Assembly (NCBI GenBank): GCA_026989935.1
Contig: JALSIN010000441.1
Span: 1-40,300 of the forward strand
Length of the DNA stretch: 40,300 nucleotides
Direction: 5' to 3'
Source of the DNA: Polyangiaceae bacterium
Lineage (GTDB): Bacteria > Myxococcota_A > Polyangia > Nannocystales > Nannocystaceae
The notes beneath the pieces are model-generated. The model had not been told where the DNA came from and did not search any database. It saw only the letters and a program-made list of their open reading frames with translations. A program made the position numbers and the translations under genes. This document shows positions 30,904 to 39,305 of this stretch, piece after piece; within the stretch, counting starts at the first letter, position 1; the number at the start of each line of letters is the position of its first letter.

Positions 30904-32778
30904 CTACGCCGGCGGTTCGGAACTCGTGCGGGCCAGGTTCACGGCCGCGAGCACGGAGATCCCCCGCACCCCCTTGAGCGCGGTCTCGAATCGCCGGACC
31001 GGATGGGCCGCCGCGAGGGCCGCCACGGCGGGCCGGTCGAGGGCGCTGGCGGCCAGCACGATCTCCCCGGCGCGCGCCGTCCCTTCGAACCGCGCCGCCA
31101 GGTTCACCGTCGTACCGAAGTAATCCACCCGCCCGTTGGCATCCACGACGAGCATGGGGCCCTCACAGACGCCGGCGCGCACCGCCAGGCCCTTGTCGGC
31201 GAAGCGCCGCCGGGTGTCCCTCACGATGACCTCCGCCGCGGAGACGGCCTCCTCCAGCCGGTCGAACGCCGCCATCACGGCGTCCCCGATCGTCTTGACC
31301 ACGGCCCCGCCCGCCGACTCGACGGCGCTCTGGGCCGTGTCGAAATGGGCCTGCACCACCTCGAAGGCGGCGGCGTCTCCGATCCGGTCGTACAGCGCCG
31401 TCGATCCGGTAAGGTCCGTAAAGAGGATCGCCATCCGTCCCACATCGAGGGAAAGACCCGCACGCGCGGCCTCGGCCCCGAACAGGCCGTAGAACGCCGG
31501 CACCGTGGCGACCAGGCGGCCCGTGGCCCGTTCGGTCCCCGCGTGGACCGTCTCGACGAGTAGCACTTCGTCGCGCGGTCCGCCCTCGAACGAAAGGCAC
31601 ACGGCCTCGTCCGCGGGAGCCTCGGCCACGACGGCTTGCAGCGCATCGGCCCCCACCCGCACCACGACCTGCGCCGGCCGCGAGGCGTCCACCTCCACCG
31701 CGCGGGGGCGCTGCATGGTGCGCACGCGCAACCGGCCGGTCCCCGACGGCCGGACGATGGTGCGCCGCCCGCCGGCCGGGACCCGCACCTGGGCGCGCAC
31801 GTGGGGACGAAAGGCCGGCGACGAGGCGCAGCGCACCGCGAGCCGCTCGGGCCGCACGGCGGGGTGCGGGCGAAACACGGCCTCGACGTGGTCGGCGAAG
31901 TCCACCCCGTAGGAGACCTCGCACACCTCGCAGTGGACCGAGCGGCCCACCACGCCGAGATCGTCGGCGTGCGCCGCCGCCACCTTGCACGCGGGACAGT
32001 CCACCTGCCACGACAGGACCACGAGCCCCGCGGTCGTGGCGACGAGCAGGTCCGACAGCGTCGCCTTCGTGGAGACACCGGCCGCCGCCGCGAGCACGTG
32101 GGCGCGAAGGGGCGCGACCCGTACGTCCGGCCACGTGGCGATCGCCGCGACGAGGGTGCGGACGACCGCCTCGGACGCCCCGGCGCGCACGGCCTCGGCG
32201 GCCCGCCGGTCGAGGGCCTCGCGATCGACCCGGATGCGCTCGGCCGCCGAGGCGACCGCCTCGGCGGCCTCGGTCAGGGCGCGGGCCGAGCCGCCCGCGG
32301 CCGCCTGGAGACCGGCGAGCAGCCGCCGCAGCCTCCGCCGCGTGTCCCGGGCGAGGAGCGGACCGGCCAGGCGCAGCAGCCAGGACCGCGGGCGCCCCCA
32401 CACCGCCAGCGCCACCTCACTTTCGCCGCCGGGCGCGGGCTCGACCCGCACACACAGGCCGCCCTCGGCCACCGGCCCGGCGCGAAACCGCCGGCGCCCG
32501 TACAGCCACCGCGGCGCGTTCCACTCGTAGGGCGGCTCCTCCCACACGAAGTGCACCGCTCCCATCCGCGCTCGCCCCACGCGCACCGGTAGACCGTCGG
32601 CCCCGCGCTCCGTGGCGAACACCGCGGCCGGCAGGCCGAGCACCCGGTCGAGCCGGTCGCTGTCCCCGAGCGCCTCGAACACTGCGGCCGGCGGGGCCGC
32701 CACGCGGCCTCGCACCACGATGGCGCCGGGCGGAACCTCGGGCGCCTCCACCGGCGTGATACGCGGCGCGGCACCCAT
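30904..32778 (-). CDS. Class III adenylate/guanylate cyclase with SRPBCC and zinc-ribbon regions
   Basis: 624 residues. Residues about 20-160 look like an SRPBCC (START/polyketide cyclase) domain (GRVAAPPAAVFEALGD). Residues about 200-430 resemble the DUF5939-type region and contain a zinc-ribbon-like pair, C261-P-A-C264 and C283-E-V-C286. Residues about 445-620 are the catalytic domain: metal ligands Asp455 (FTDLTG) and Asp499 (IGDA), base-recognition Lys495 (KTIGD) and Asp552 (DYFG), and transition-state residues Asn559 and Arg563 in TTVNLAAR. The Lys/Asp pair favours ATP, so cAMP. All essential residues are present, so it should be active. There is no membrane segment. ATG at 32778 has AGGA upstream and lies 6 bp after the acyltransferase stop. 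Confidence 0.9.
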   Translation of the reverse strand: MGAAPRITPVEAPEVPPGAIVVRGRVAAPPAAVFEALGDSDRLDRVLGLPAAVFATERGADGLPVRVGRARMGAVHFVWEEPPYEWNAPRWLYGRRRFRAGPVAEGGLCVRVEPAPGGESEVALAVWGRPRSWLLRLAGPLLARDTRRRLRRLLAGLQAAAGGSARALTEAAEAVASAAERIRVDREALDRRAAEAVRAGASEAVVRTLVAAIATWPDVRVAPLRAHVLAAAAGVSTKATLSDLLVATTAGLVVLSWQVDCPACKVAAAHADDLGVVGRSVHCEVCEVSYGVDFADHVEAVFRPHPAVRPERLAVRCASSPAFRPHVRAQVRVPAGGRRTIVRPSGTGRLRVRTMQRPRAVEVDASRPAQVVVRVGADALQAVVAEAPADEAVCLSFEGGPRDEVLLVETVHAGTERATGRLVATVPAFYGLFGAEAARAGLSLDVGRMAILFTDLTGSTALYDRIGDAAAFEVVQAHFDTAQSAVESAGGAVVKTIGDAVMAAFDRLEEAVSAAEVIVRDTRRRFADKGLAVRAGVCEGPMLVVDANGRVDYFGTTVNLAARFEGTARAGEIVLAASALDRPAVAALAAAHPVRRFETALKGVRGISVLAAVNLARTSSEPPA

Positions 32779-32784
32779 GGGATC

Positions 32785-33624
32785 CTACGACGGTGCCTGG
32801 ACGGAAACGGCGGCCGTTTCCCGGGCCGGGCTCGCGGTGCCCGCGGCGTCGTGCGCCCCCAAAGAGGCCAGGTAGCGTGCGCGGACCTCCTTGCGCAGGC
32901 GGCGGGCCGACGGGGGAAAGTCCTCGGGTTGGATGATCTCCCGCACGGAGATCGACACCGTCGGGGTCGCGTCGGGCACCTCGTACCAGGGCTGGCCCTT
33001 GAGGAGGATCGGCGGCTCGACGCGGATCTCCACGCACACGAGCGGCACCTTCGCCCGGATCGCCGCCTCGAACGCCCCCCGGTGGAACGACCGCAGGCCG
33101 TGGGGCGGCGAGCGGGTGCCCTCGGGGAACACCACCAGGTTCAGGCCCTCGGACAGGCGCTCGACCATCGCGTCGAGGACCGCGCGGGATTCGGCCACGC
33201 CGTCCGTCCCGGGCCGGGCGCCCGGCGCCGGCACGTGGCCGCCGAGCCGGAGGATCGGGGAGATCAGGGGGTTGGCGAACCACTCGGCCTTCGCCAGGAA
33301 GGTCGCCTGGGGGATCGTGTGGACGAGCCAGAGGATGTCGAGCAGCGCGGGGTGGTTGGCGATGACCACCGCCGGCCGGGCCTCGGCCAGGACCGGAGGC
33401 AGCGGTTCCGGCTTGTGCAGCCGAAACAGCCCCACCCGCCGCATGAAGCCGATGTACACGCCCGTGGCCTTGTGCAGCGCCCGCTGGGCCTTCTTTCGGC
33501 GCTCGAGCGGATCGGTCACGCCGAGGACCGAAAGCGGCAGGATCACGTAGGCCACCAGCGCCCCGAAGGACGAGAACACGAAGAAGGAGAACCCCGTAAG
33601 GAGGATGCGGAGGACCTTGGGCAT
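32785..33624 (-). CDS. 1-acylglycerol-3-phosphate acyltransferase (PlsC-type)
   Basis: 279 residues. Two N-terminal hydrophobic helices (FSFFVFSSFGALVAYVILP) anchor it in the inner membrane. The catalytic motif is a standard HX4D, NHPALLD with His91 and Asp96, and the acceptor motif is VFPEGTRS (Glu168). The family transfers acyl groups to lysophosphatidate or related alcohols. It is the middle gene of a minus-strand operon: 65 bp after the ketosynthase and 6 bp before the cyclase. The start at 33624 was chosen because sequence upstream in frame is low complexity and overlaps the preceding gene. Pairing with a ketosynthase suggests a specialised acyl chain, which is inference. Confidence 0.92.
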   Translation of the reverse strand: MPKVLRILLTGFSFFVFSSFGALVAYVILPLSVLGVTDPLERRKKAQRALHKATGVYIGFMRRVGLFRLHKPEPLPPVLAEARPAVVIANHPALLDILWLVHTIPQATFLAKAEWFANPLISPILRLGGHVPAPGARPGTDGVAESRAVLDAMVERLSEGLNLVVFPEGTRSPPHGLRSFHRGAFEAAIRAKVPLVCVEIRVEPPILLKGQPWYEVPDATPTVSISVREIIQPEDFPPSARRLRKEVRARYLASLGAHDAAGTASPARETAAVSVQAPS

Positions 33625-33689
33625 CGGTGCGGTGGCGGCGCGCCGTTTCAACGCTAGCAAACGCAGTTTGCCCGCAAAAGACGCCGGCC

Positions 33690-34919
33690 CTACACGGCGG
33701 CGAGGACGAGCGACGTGTTGATCCCGCCGAAGGCGAAGTTGTTGTTCATGATGCGCTGCGGCCGGGCACGGCGCACCTCCCCCGTGAGGTAACGAAGCGG
33801 CGCGCAGCGCGCGTCCACGTGCTCCAGGGTGCGGGTCGGCGGCAGGAAGCCGTGCTCGAGCATGAGGATGCAGAAGATCGACTCGATGGCTCCGCACCCG
33901 CCGAGGGTGTGGCCGGTGTAGCTCTTGGTGGAGGAGACGGGAACCGCGTCGCCGAAGACCTCGTAGGTGGCCTGGCTCTCGGCGATGTCGCCCACCTCGG
34001 TGCCCGTGGCGTGGGCGTTGATGTAGTCGATGTCCCCGGGGCCGAGCCGCGCGTCTTCGAGGGCGCGCTCGATAGCCCGCCGCATCCCCACCGGGGAGGG
34101 GGTCGTCAGGTGGGCGCCGTCGCAGTTGCTGCCGAAGCCGACGATCTCGGCCAGGATCGGCGCGCCCCGCCGCTTGGCGTGCTCGAAGGACTCGAGCACG
34201 AGGGTGCCGGCCCCCTCGGAGATGATGAGGCCGTCCCGGTCGCGGTCGAAGGGCCGCGGCGTCCGGTCGGGGGCGTCGTTGTAGCGCTGGGAGGTGGCGA
34301 GCATCAGGTCGAACACGCCGGCCACCGTAAAGTGCGACTCCTCCGCGCCGCCGGCGATCGCAACCGTCTCACGGCCGGCCCGCACCGACCAGTAGGCCTC
34401 GCCAATGGACTGGCTCGCGCTCGTGCAGGCCGAGCAGATCGGGACGACCCGCCCGGTGATCCCGAAGATCGACGCGAGGTTCGCGGCGCACGTGTGGCTC
34501 ATGAACTTGAGGTACGACGACGCCAAGAGCCCGTGGAAGCTGTCCGTGGTGTAGAGCCTGCGGTAGTACTGCTCGGACGCCTCCGTCGAGCCGTCGGTCG
34601 AGCCGTAGAACAGACTGACCGCACCCGAGCGCAACAGGTCCTCGGACAGCCCCGCCATCGCCACGGCGTCGCGGGTGGCGGCGGCGGCCAGCTTCGCCAC
34701 GCGCCCCATGGCCCGCAGGTGCTTGCGCGAGACGAAGCCCACGTCGAGGTCGCGCACCAGGCCCCCCAGCCGGCTCTCGATCCCCTCGTACCGCTCCCAC
34801 GCGGGGACCCGGGACAGCCCGTGCCGGCGCGAAACGAGCGCCTCGCGGACGGTCGCGAGATCGTTGCCGATCGGGGAGGCGAGCCCCACGCCGGTCACGA
34901 CGACACGGTGGTCGGCCAT
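33690..34919 (-). CDS. Beta-ketoacyl-ACP synthase (KAS I/II, FabF-like)
   Basis: 409 residues. The Cys-His-His triad is complete: Cys165 in ICSACTSAS, His303 in NAHATGTEVGD and His337 in TKSYTGHTLGG, with Lys332 preceding. It condenses an acyl thioester with malonyl-ACP to extend the chain. The FDRDRDGLIISEGAG and NNNFAFGGINTSLV segments are characteristic of the fold. No acyl carrier protein, ketoreductase or dehydratase lies next to it, so it is an accessory KAS rather than part of a full FAS operon. The start is ATG at 34919. It is divergent from the asparaginase gene, 122 bp away. It leads the operon with the acyltransferase and cyclase. Confidence 0.92.
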   Translation of the reverse strand: MADHRVVVTGVGLASPIGNDLATVREALVSRRHGLSRVPAWERYEGIESRLGGLVRDLDVGFVSRKHLRAMGRVAKLAAAATRDAVAMAGLSEDLLRSGAVSLFYGSTDGSTEASEQYYRRLYTTDSFHGLLASSYLKFMSHTCAANLASIFGITGRVVPICSACTSASQSIGEAYWSVRAGRETVAIAGGAEESHFTVAGVFDLMLATSQRYNDAPDRTPRPFDRDRDGLIISEGAGTLVLESFEHAKRRGAPILAEIVGFGSNCDGAHLTTPSPVGMRRAIERALEDARLGPGDIDYINAHATGTEVGDIAESQATYEVFGDAVPVSSTKSYTGHTLGGCGAIESIFCILMLEHGFLPPTRTLEHVDARCAPLRYLTGEVRRARPQRIMNNNFAFGGINTSLVLAAV

Positions 34920-35004
34920 GGCGGCGCCATCTTCGCAGCGCAGGCCGCGGCCGACAATCACCGCCCGGGTCATGGAGCCAGACGGGGGTGCCCGGCGCCG
35001 CCCG

Positions 35005-35034
35005 TTGGGGCACCCGCGCCGGGTTTGCTAGCGT
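35005..35034 (+). promoter_or_regulatory. Promoter of the asparaginase gene
   Basis: TTGGGG at 35005-35010 and TAGCGT at 35029-35034 with an 18-bp spacer. The predicted transcription start is at or next to the ATG at 35042, so the mRNA would be leaderless. No Shine-Dalgarno sequence is present. Confidence 0.5.
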
Positions 35035-35041
35035 GCGGCGG

Positions 35042-36070
35042 ATGACCCGGCCCCGCGTGCTCGTCCTCCACGTCGGCGGCACCATCGGCATGGTGCGCAC
35101 GCCCCGGGGCTACGCGCCGGACCCGGGGTTCCTCGCCGCGTTCATGGCGCGGATGCCCGAGCTGACGCACCCGGACCTGCCGGCCTGGGACCTGGAGGTG
35201 CTCGAACCCCTGCGGGACAGCGCCGACTTCTCGCCGGACGACTGGCTGCGGATCGCCAACGCGGTCGCCGCGCGGGAGGGCGACTACGACGGCTTCGTCG
35301 TGCTCCACGGCACGGACACGATGGCGTACACGGCCTCGGCGCTGAGCTTCCTGCTCGACGGCCTGTCCAAGCCGGTGATCTTGACGGGCTCGCAGCTCAG
35401 CCTCGTGCACCCGCGCAGCGACGGGCGCGAGCACATCGTGACCTCGATCCTGCTGGCGGCCACGTGCCGCGTACCGGAGGTGACGATTTACTTTCGCTCG
35501 CGCCTGCTGCGGGGCAACCGCGCGCAGAAGATCCAAAGCGACGACTTCCTCGCCTTCGACAGCGGCAACCTGCCGCCGCTGGGGCAGGTGGGGGTGTCGA
35601 TCCGGATCGCCCGCCACCTGGTGCGCGCCCCGGGACCGGGCCTTTCGGCGCCGATCGTGCTCGACCGGCGGCCCCACGTGGTGGCCGTGCGGATCTTCCC
35701 GGGGATCACCGCGGAGGTCCTCGACGCGATCCTGGCCCCGCCGACCGCCGGAGCCGTCCTGGAGACCTACGGGGCCGGCAACTTCCCGAGCGCCCAGGCC
35801 GACCTGCTGGCCGCCGTCGAGCGCGCCGTGCGCCGCGGCGTCGTGGTGGTCAACTGCTCCCAGTGCCACGGCGGCGCCGTGCGGCAGGACCTCTACAGCA
35901 CCGGGCGCGCTCTCGCCGAGGCTGGCGTCGAAAGCGGCCACGACATGACCCCGGAGGCCGCGCTGACGAAGCTCTACTACCTGCTCGGAACGTGCGACGA
36001 CCCCGGCGCCGCCCGCGACCGCCTGGGCCGCGACCTCGCCGGGGAGCTTACGACCTCCACCGCGGCTTGA
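35042..36070 (+). CDS. ansA: L-asparaginase type I (AnsA-like)
   Basis: 342 residues without a signal peptide, so cytoplasmic. It hydrolyses asparagine to aspartate and ammonia. Catalytic residues are visible at almost the E. coli AnsA positions: Thr14 in HVGGTIGM, Thr91-Asp92 in LHGTDTMAYTASALS and Lys163 in AQKIQSDDF. The allosteric-like NCSQCHGG segment near residue 270 is present. The first residues MTRPRVLVLHVGG support the start at 35042; upstream frame to 34988 lacks these. It is followed 35 bp later by the thioredoxin-like lipoprotein gene. Confidence 0.95.
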   Translation: MTRPRVLVLHVGGTIGMVRTPRGYAPDPGFLAAFMARMPELTHPDLPAWDLEVLEPLRDSADFSPDDWLRIANAVAAREGDYDGFVVLHGTDTMAYTASALSFLLDGLSKPVILTGSQLSLVHPRSDGREHIVTSILLAATCRVPEVTIYFRSRLLRGNRAQKIQSDDFLAFDSGNLPPLGQVGVSIRIARHLVRAPGPGLSAPIVLDRRPHVVAVRIFPGITAEVLDAILAPPTAGAVLETYGAGNFPSAQADLLAAVERAVRRGVVVVNCSQCHGGAVRQDLYSTGRALAEAGVESGHDMTPEAALTKLYYLLGTCDDPGAARDRLGRDLAGELTTSTAA

Positions 36071-36105
36071 CGCCTGGCGCCGAGCCGTCACGATCACCCG
36101 CGTCC

Positions 36106-36642
36106 ATGGTCCGCCGCGCTCTGCTCGCCGTCCTCGCCGCCGCCCCCGCCTGCCGTGCGTCCGCCTCGGACCCGGCGCCCGCACCCCGCGGCGACGAGGC
36201 GTCCCCCATGGTCGGCTACGACGTGCGCGAGCTCCGCCCGCGCGACGGCCACCGGCTGGCCGAGGACTTCGAGCGCCTGCGGACCCGGGCGGTCGCCGAG
36301 GGCAAGCACGTGGTGGCCTACTTCTCGGCCGACTGGTGCGAGGCGTGCCGGCGCCTCGACCTGGAACTCGGCAACCTGCACCCGGCGGCGTCCATCGGCC
36401 ACGTGCGGATCTTGAAGATGGTCGAGGAGCCCTGGGAGGCGGCCACGCGCATGAACGAGTTCAACGACCTGCGCACGCGCTTCTCCCCCGCGGTCGGCAC
36501 CTACCCGCTGTTCGTCCTGCTCGACGACGACGGACGGCCCGTCGAGGAGATGCGGGAGGCCAAGGCGCGCCTCGAAGGGTTGGGGCTCGAACCCACCGTG
36601 GCGCTGTGGTTCGAGTCGATTGCGGCGCAGGACGCGCAGTAA
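36106..36642 (+). CDS. Thioredoxin-fold lipoprotein
   Basis: 178 residues. The N-terminus is a lipoprotein signal with AAPAC (Cys16). A thioredoxin fold follows with AYFSADWCEACRRLDLEL (CxxC with Glu-Ala between), and a likely cis-proline in VGTYPLFVLLDDDG. It is related to the DsbD C-terminal/TlpA type that reduces or scavenges periplasmic disulfides. The position after asparaginase, in the same direction and with a gap of 35 bp, suggests co-transcription. No partner such as DsbD is nearby. The substrate is unknown. Confidence 0.85.
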   Translation: MVRRALLAVLAAAPACRASASDPAPAPRGDEASPMVGYDVRELRPRDGHRLAEDFERLRTRAVAEGKHVVAYFSADWCEACRRLDLELGNLHPAASIGHVRILKMVEEPWEAATRMNEFNDLRTRFSPAVGTYPLFVLLDDDGRPVEEMREAKARLEGLGLEPTVALWFESIAAQDAQ

Positions 36643-36672
36643 CCCGCCGCGGGCGCGGACGGGTCGGCGGCT

Positions 36673-36700
36673 TTGACCGGTCCGGGCCCCCTGCTATGCC
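36673..36700 (+). promoter_or_regulatory. Promoter of the L,D-transpeptidase gene
   Basis: TTGACC at 36673-36678 and TATGCC at 36695-36700 (preceded by TGC, extended -10) with a 16-bp spacer. Transcription would begin at about 36707, which is the GTG start codon. Confidence 0.5.
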
Positions 36701-36706
36701 ATCGCC

Positions 36707-38542
36707 GTGGCGTCCCGCACCCCCGCCCGGCTGGGCCTCGCCGCCCTGCTCGCCGCCTGCTCCGACCCCACACCCGAACCCGAGCGCGCGGACCGGCCGA
36801 GCCCCGCGCAGGCTTCGGGCCCCGCCTCCGCCGCCGAAGCGGCGCGCCCGGATCGGCCGCCGCGGGACGAAGACGCCGGCACCACGGACGCCGCGGCCCC
36901 GCCGGCGGCGGAGGCGGACGCCGCCGAGCCCCCGCCGGACTACGGCGTCCTCCACCCCCCGGTGCCGCCACCGGCCGACGAGGCGCTCACGATGCACGGG
37001 CTCGCCGGCTACGAGGTCGTGGCGATCTACGCCGAACCCGACATGGCGGCCCGCAAACTGGGGTATCTGCGCCTCGGCCAGCGCCTGCGGGTCACGCCGA
37101 AGGTCGAGCGCAAGGACGGCGACGACGGCGGCTGCCCGAAGGGTTGGCACCACCTCGAAGGCGGGGGCTTCGCCTGCGCCAGCAAGGGGCTGGTGGTCGG
37201 GACGCGGCCGCCGTACATGCACCGCGAGCCCCTGCCGCCGGCGATCGACGACCCAACGCCCTACGCCTACGCCTACGTACGGCGCTGGAACAGCCCCATG
37301 TTCTGGCGGATCCCCACCGCCGAGGAACGCCGCGAGGCCGAACGGATCCGCGCCGAGCGCGAGACGGCCCGCCTGGCCGCGGAGGCCGCCGCCCGCGGCG
37401 AGCCGCCGCCCGCCGACCCCGCGTCCGGGGGAACGAAGCCCGCCGACCCCGCGTCCGGGGGAACGAAGCCCGCCGAGTCCGCATCCGCCGGGACGAAGCC
37501 CGCCGATCCGGCAGGCGCGCAGGACGGCGGCACCGAGCCCAAGAAGGTCGTCGCCGCCGAGCCGGCCGGGACCGAGCCCAAGAAGGTCGTCGCCGCCGCC
37601 GCGGCCCCCGCCGATCCCAAGCCGGTCGTGGCGCAGGCGCCGGCCGGCGAAACACCCTCCGGCGGCGACGAGCCCCCCGCCGAGGAACCCGAGCCCATCG
37701 TCCTGCCGCTCAACCCGAGCACCCCCTGGCTCGAAAAAGGCTTCTTCGTCAGCCTCGCCGAGAAGGAAAAGGACGATCACGGCCGTACCTACTGGCGCAC
37801 GGCCCGCGGCGGCTACGTGGCGGCCTCGGACGTGACCCCGTACAAGGCCAAGGACTTCCGCGGTCAGGTCCTCGACGGCCTCGAGCACCCCTACGGCTGG
37901 GCCATGGATCGCCCGACCACGATCTATCGGCTCGACGACCAGGGGCGCCTGCGGCGGTCGAGAAAGGTCGAGCAGCGCACGTTCCTCGACCTGGACGAGG
38001 CCGTCGAACACGGCAAGAAGACGTACTTTCGCCTGCCTTCGGGCGAGCTGGTGCGCGCCGACCACGTGCGGGTGCCCGTGCTGCGCCCCCCGCCGGAGGG
38101 GCTCGCGCCGTGGGAGAAGTGGATCGACGTGGACCTCGGGCGGCAGATCCTCGTGGCGTACGAGGGATCCACGCCGGTGTTCGCCACGCTCGTGTCCACG
38201 GGCCGCAAGGGCACCGAGGAGGAGTCCTTCGAGACGCCCACCGGAACGTTTCGGATCCGCAGCAAGCACGTGTCCACCACCATGGACGGCAACACCGCCA
38301 GCGACGGCAACTACTCCATTCAGGACGTGCCCTGGGCCATGTTCTTCGAGGGCAGCTACGCCCTGCACGGGGCCTTTTGGCACCGCGGGTTCGGCTACCG
38401 CCGCTCCCACGGCTGCGTCAACCTCGGCCCGAGCGACGCCAAGTGGCTCTTCTTCTGGACGACCCCCTACCTGCCCGAGCGCTGGCACGGCGTCTTCGCG
38501 CAGCCCACGGTCCCCGGGACCACCGTGGTCGTCCACGAGTGA
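36707..38542 (+). CDS. L,D-transpeptidase (YkuD) lipoprotein
   Basis: 611 residues from GTG at 36707. The signal peptide ends in LLAAC (Cys18), so it is lipid-anchored. Residues about 90-215 include segments like SH3 folds (VVAIYAEPDMAARKLGYLRL). Residues about 215-335 are a Pro/Ala/Thr-rich linker with tandem repeats. The C-terminal catalytic YkuD domain has the invariant SHGCVNL with Cys570 as nucleophile and His568, preceded by LHGAFWHRGFG. It forms 3-3 cross-links or attaches proteins to peptidoglycan in the periplasm. It converges with the MscS gene, 7 bp apart. The regular linker probably spans the periplasm. Confidence 0.92.
   Translation: MASRTPARLGLAALLAACSDPTPEPERADRPSPAQASGPASAAEAARPDRPPRDEDAGTTDAAAPPAAEADAAEPPPDYGVLHPPVPPPADEALTMHGLAGYEVVAIYAEPDMAARKLGYLRLGQRLRVTPKVERKDGDDGGCPKGWHHLEGGGFACASKGLVVGTRPPYMHREPLPPAIDDPTPYAYAYVRRWNSPMFWRIPTAEERREAERIRAERETARLAAEAAARGEPPPADPASGGTKPADPASGGTKPAESASAGTKPADPAGAQDGGTEPKKVVAAEPAGTEPKKVVAAAAAPADPKPVVAQAPAGETPSGGDEPPAEEPEPIVLPLNPSTPWLEKGFFVSLAEKEKDDHGRTYWRTARGGYVAASDVTPYKAKDFRGQVLDGLEHPYGWAMDRPTTIYRLDDQGRLRRSRKVEQRTFLDLDEAVEHGKKTYFRLPSGELVRADHVRVPVLRPPPEGLAPWEKWIDVDLGRQILVAYEGSTPVFATLVSTGRKGTEEESFETPTGTFRIRSKHVSTTMDGNTASDGNYSIQDVPWAMFFEGSYALHGAFWHRGFGYRRSHGCVNLGPSDAKWLFFWTTPYLPERWHGVFAQPTVPGTTVVVHE
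37411..37500 (+). repeat. 30-bp tandem repeat in the L,D-transpeptidase linker
   Basis: Three 30-bp units at 37411-37440, 37441-37470 and 37471-37500 encode ADPASGGTKP-like decapeptides. The first two are identical in DNA; the third has diverged. Units in frame (10 residues) suggest slippage expansion and possible length variation between strains. Confidence 0.9.
37532..37598 (+). repeat. 39-bp tandem repeat encoding TEPKKVVAA
   Basis: A 28-bp block is repeated exactly at 37532-37559 and 37571-37598, 39 bp (13 codons) apart. It keeps the reading frame and lies in the same linker. Confidence 0.85.
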
Positions 38543-38549
38543 CCGTGGG

Positions 38550-39305
38550 CTAATCGGTCGAACCGACGGGCGCGGTGCCGCCGTCGGCCAGGCCGGCCGC
38601 GGCGTCGCGGATCTGCCGCTCGACGTCGGCCACGGCATCGGGCACCACGAGGTAGAACGTCACGACCGCCCCGTCGTCCCCCACCGCCACGGTCGGCGCC
38701 CGTGCCACGGACACGGCGTGATGCTCCGAGACCACGCGGGCGAGCGCCCTGCGCGTGTGGGTCGGATCGACGTGCTCGGGCAGCGCCACGCGCACCACGT
38801 GGGCGCTGACCTCGTCCTTCGGCGCGCGGATCATGGGCACCGTCACGAGCCGCCGGTGCGGCACGACGATGCGCTCGCCCCCATCCGTTTCGAGGTGCAG
38901 CGTGCGAAGCCCGACGGCCACGACCTCGCCGGCGATGTCCCCCACCCGGATCCGATCCCCCACCGTACAAAGCCCCGACACGCGCAGGACGACCCCCGCC
39001 ACCAGATCCGCCACCGCGAAGAACCCGGCCACGACCGCCACCGCCATCACCGCCGTCACGGCGACGCGCGCGAGCACTGGATCCCACGAGAACAGGGCGT
39101 GCGCCGCCCACAGGCCGTAGACGACCGCGGTGACGGCGACGCTCAAGGGGAGCCAGCGAAGCAGCACCCGGCGCACGCGCGCGCTGCGAGGCAGGCGGCG
39201 GGCAAGGTCCCGCGCGCCGAGGTGGGCGAGCACGAGCGCGACGCCGACGAGCAGCACCCACAGCCAGGGCGTCGAGGGGACGTCCACCCAAGTTACGTCG
39301 TTCAC
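38550..39305 (-). CDS. MscS-like mechanosensitive channel
   Basis: 251 residues from GTG at 39305, which overlaps the NTPase stop as GTGA. Membrane helices lie at about 14-28, 50-70 and 80-110; the third is Ala/Val/Gly-rich like the MscS pore helix (VAVVAGFFAVADLVAGVV). After it comes the beta domain: CTVGDRIRVGDIAGEVVAVGL and ERIVVPHRRLVTVPM, then an alpha/beta C-terminal part. It is short and lacks a large periplasmic domain. The channel should release solutes on membrane tension. Coupling to an NTPase gene is unusual. Confidence 0.9.
   Translation of the reverse strand: MNDVTWVDVPSTPWLWVLLVGVALVLAHLGARDLARRLPRSARVRRVLLRWLPLSVAVTAVVYGLWAAHALFSWDPVLARVAVTAVMAVAVVAGFFAVADLVAGVVLRVSGLCTVGDRIRVGDIAGEVVAVGLRTLHLETDGGERIVVPHRRLVTVPMIRAPKDEVSAHVVRVALPEHVDPTHTRRALARVVSEHHAVSVARAPTVAVGDDGAVVTFYLVVPDAVADVERQIRDAAAGLADGGTAPVGSTD

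Noticed and set aside
37411-37500. CRISPR-like array or satellite
   Set aside because: The repeats are in frame within a protein linker and have no spacers.
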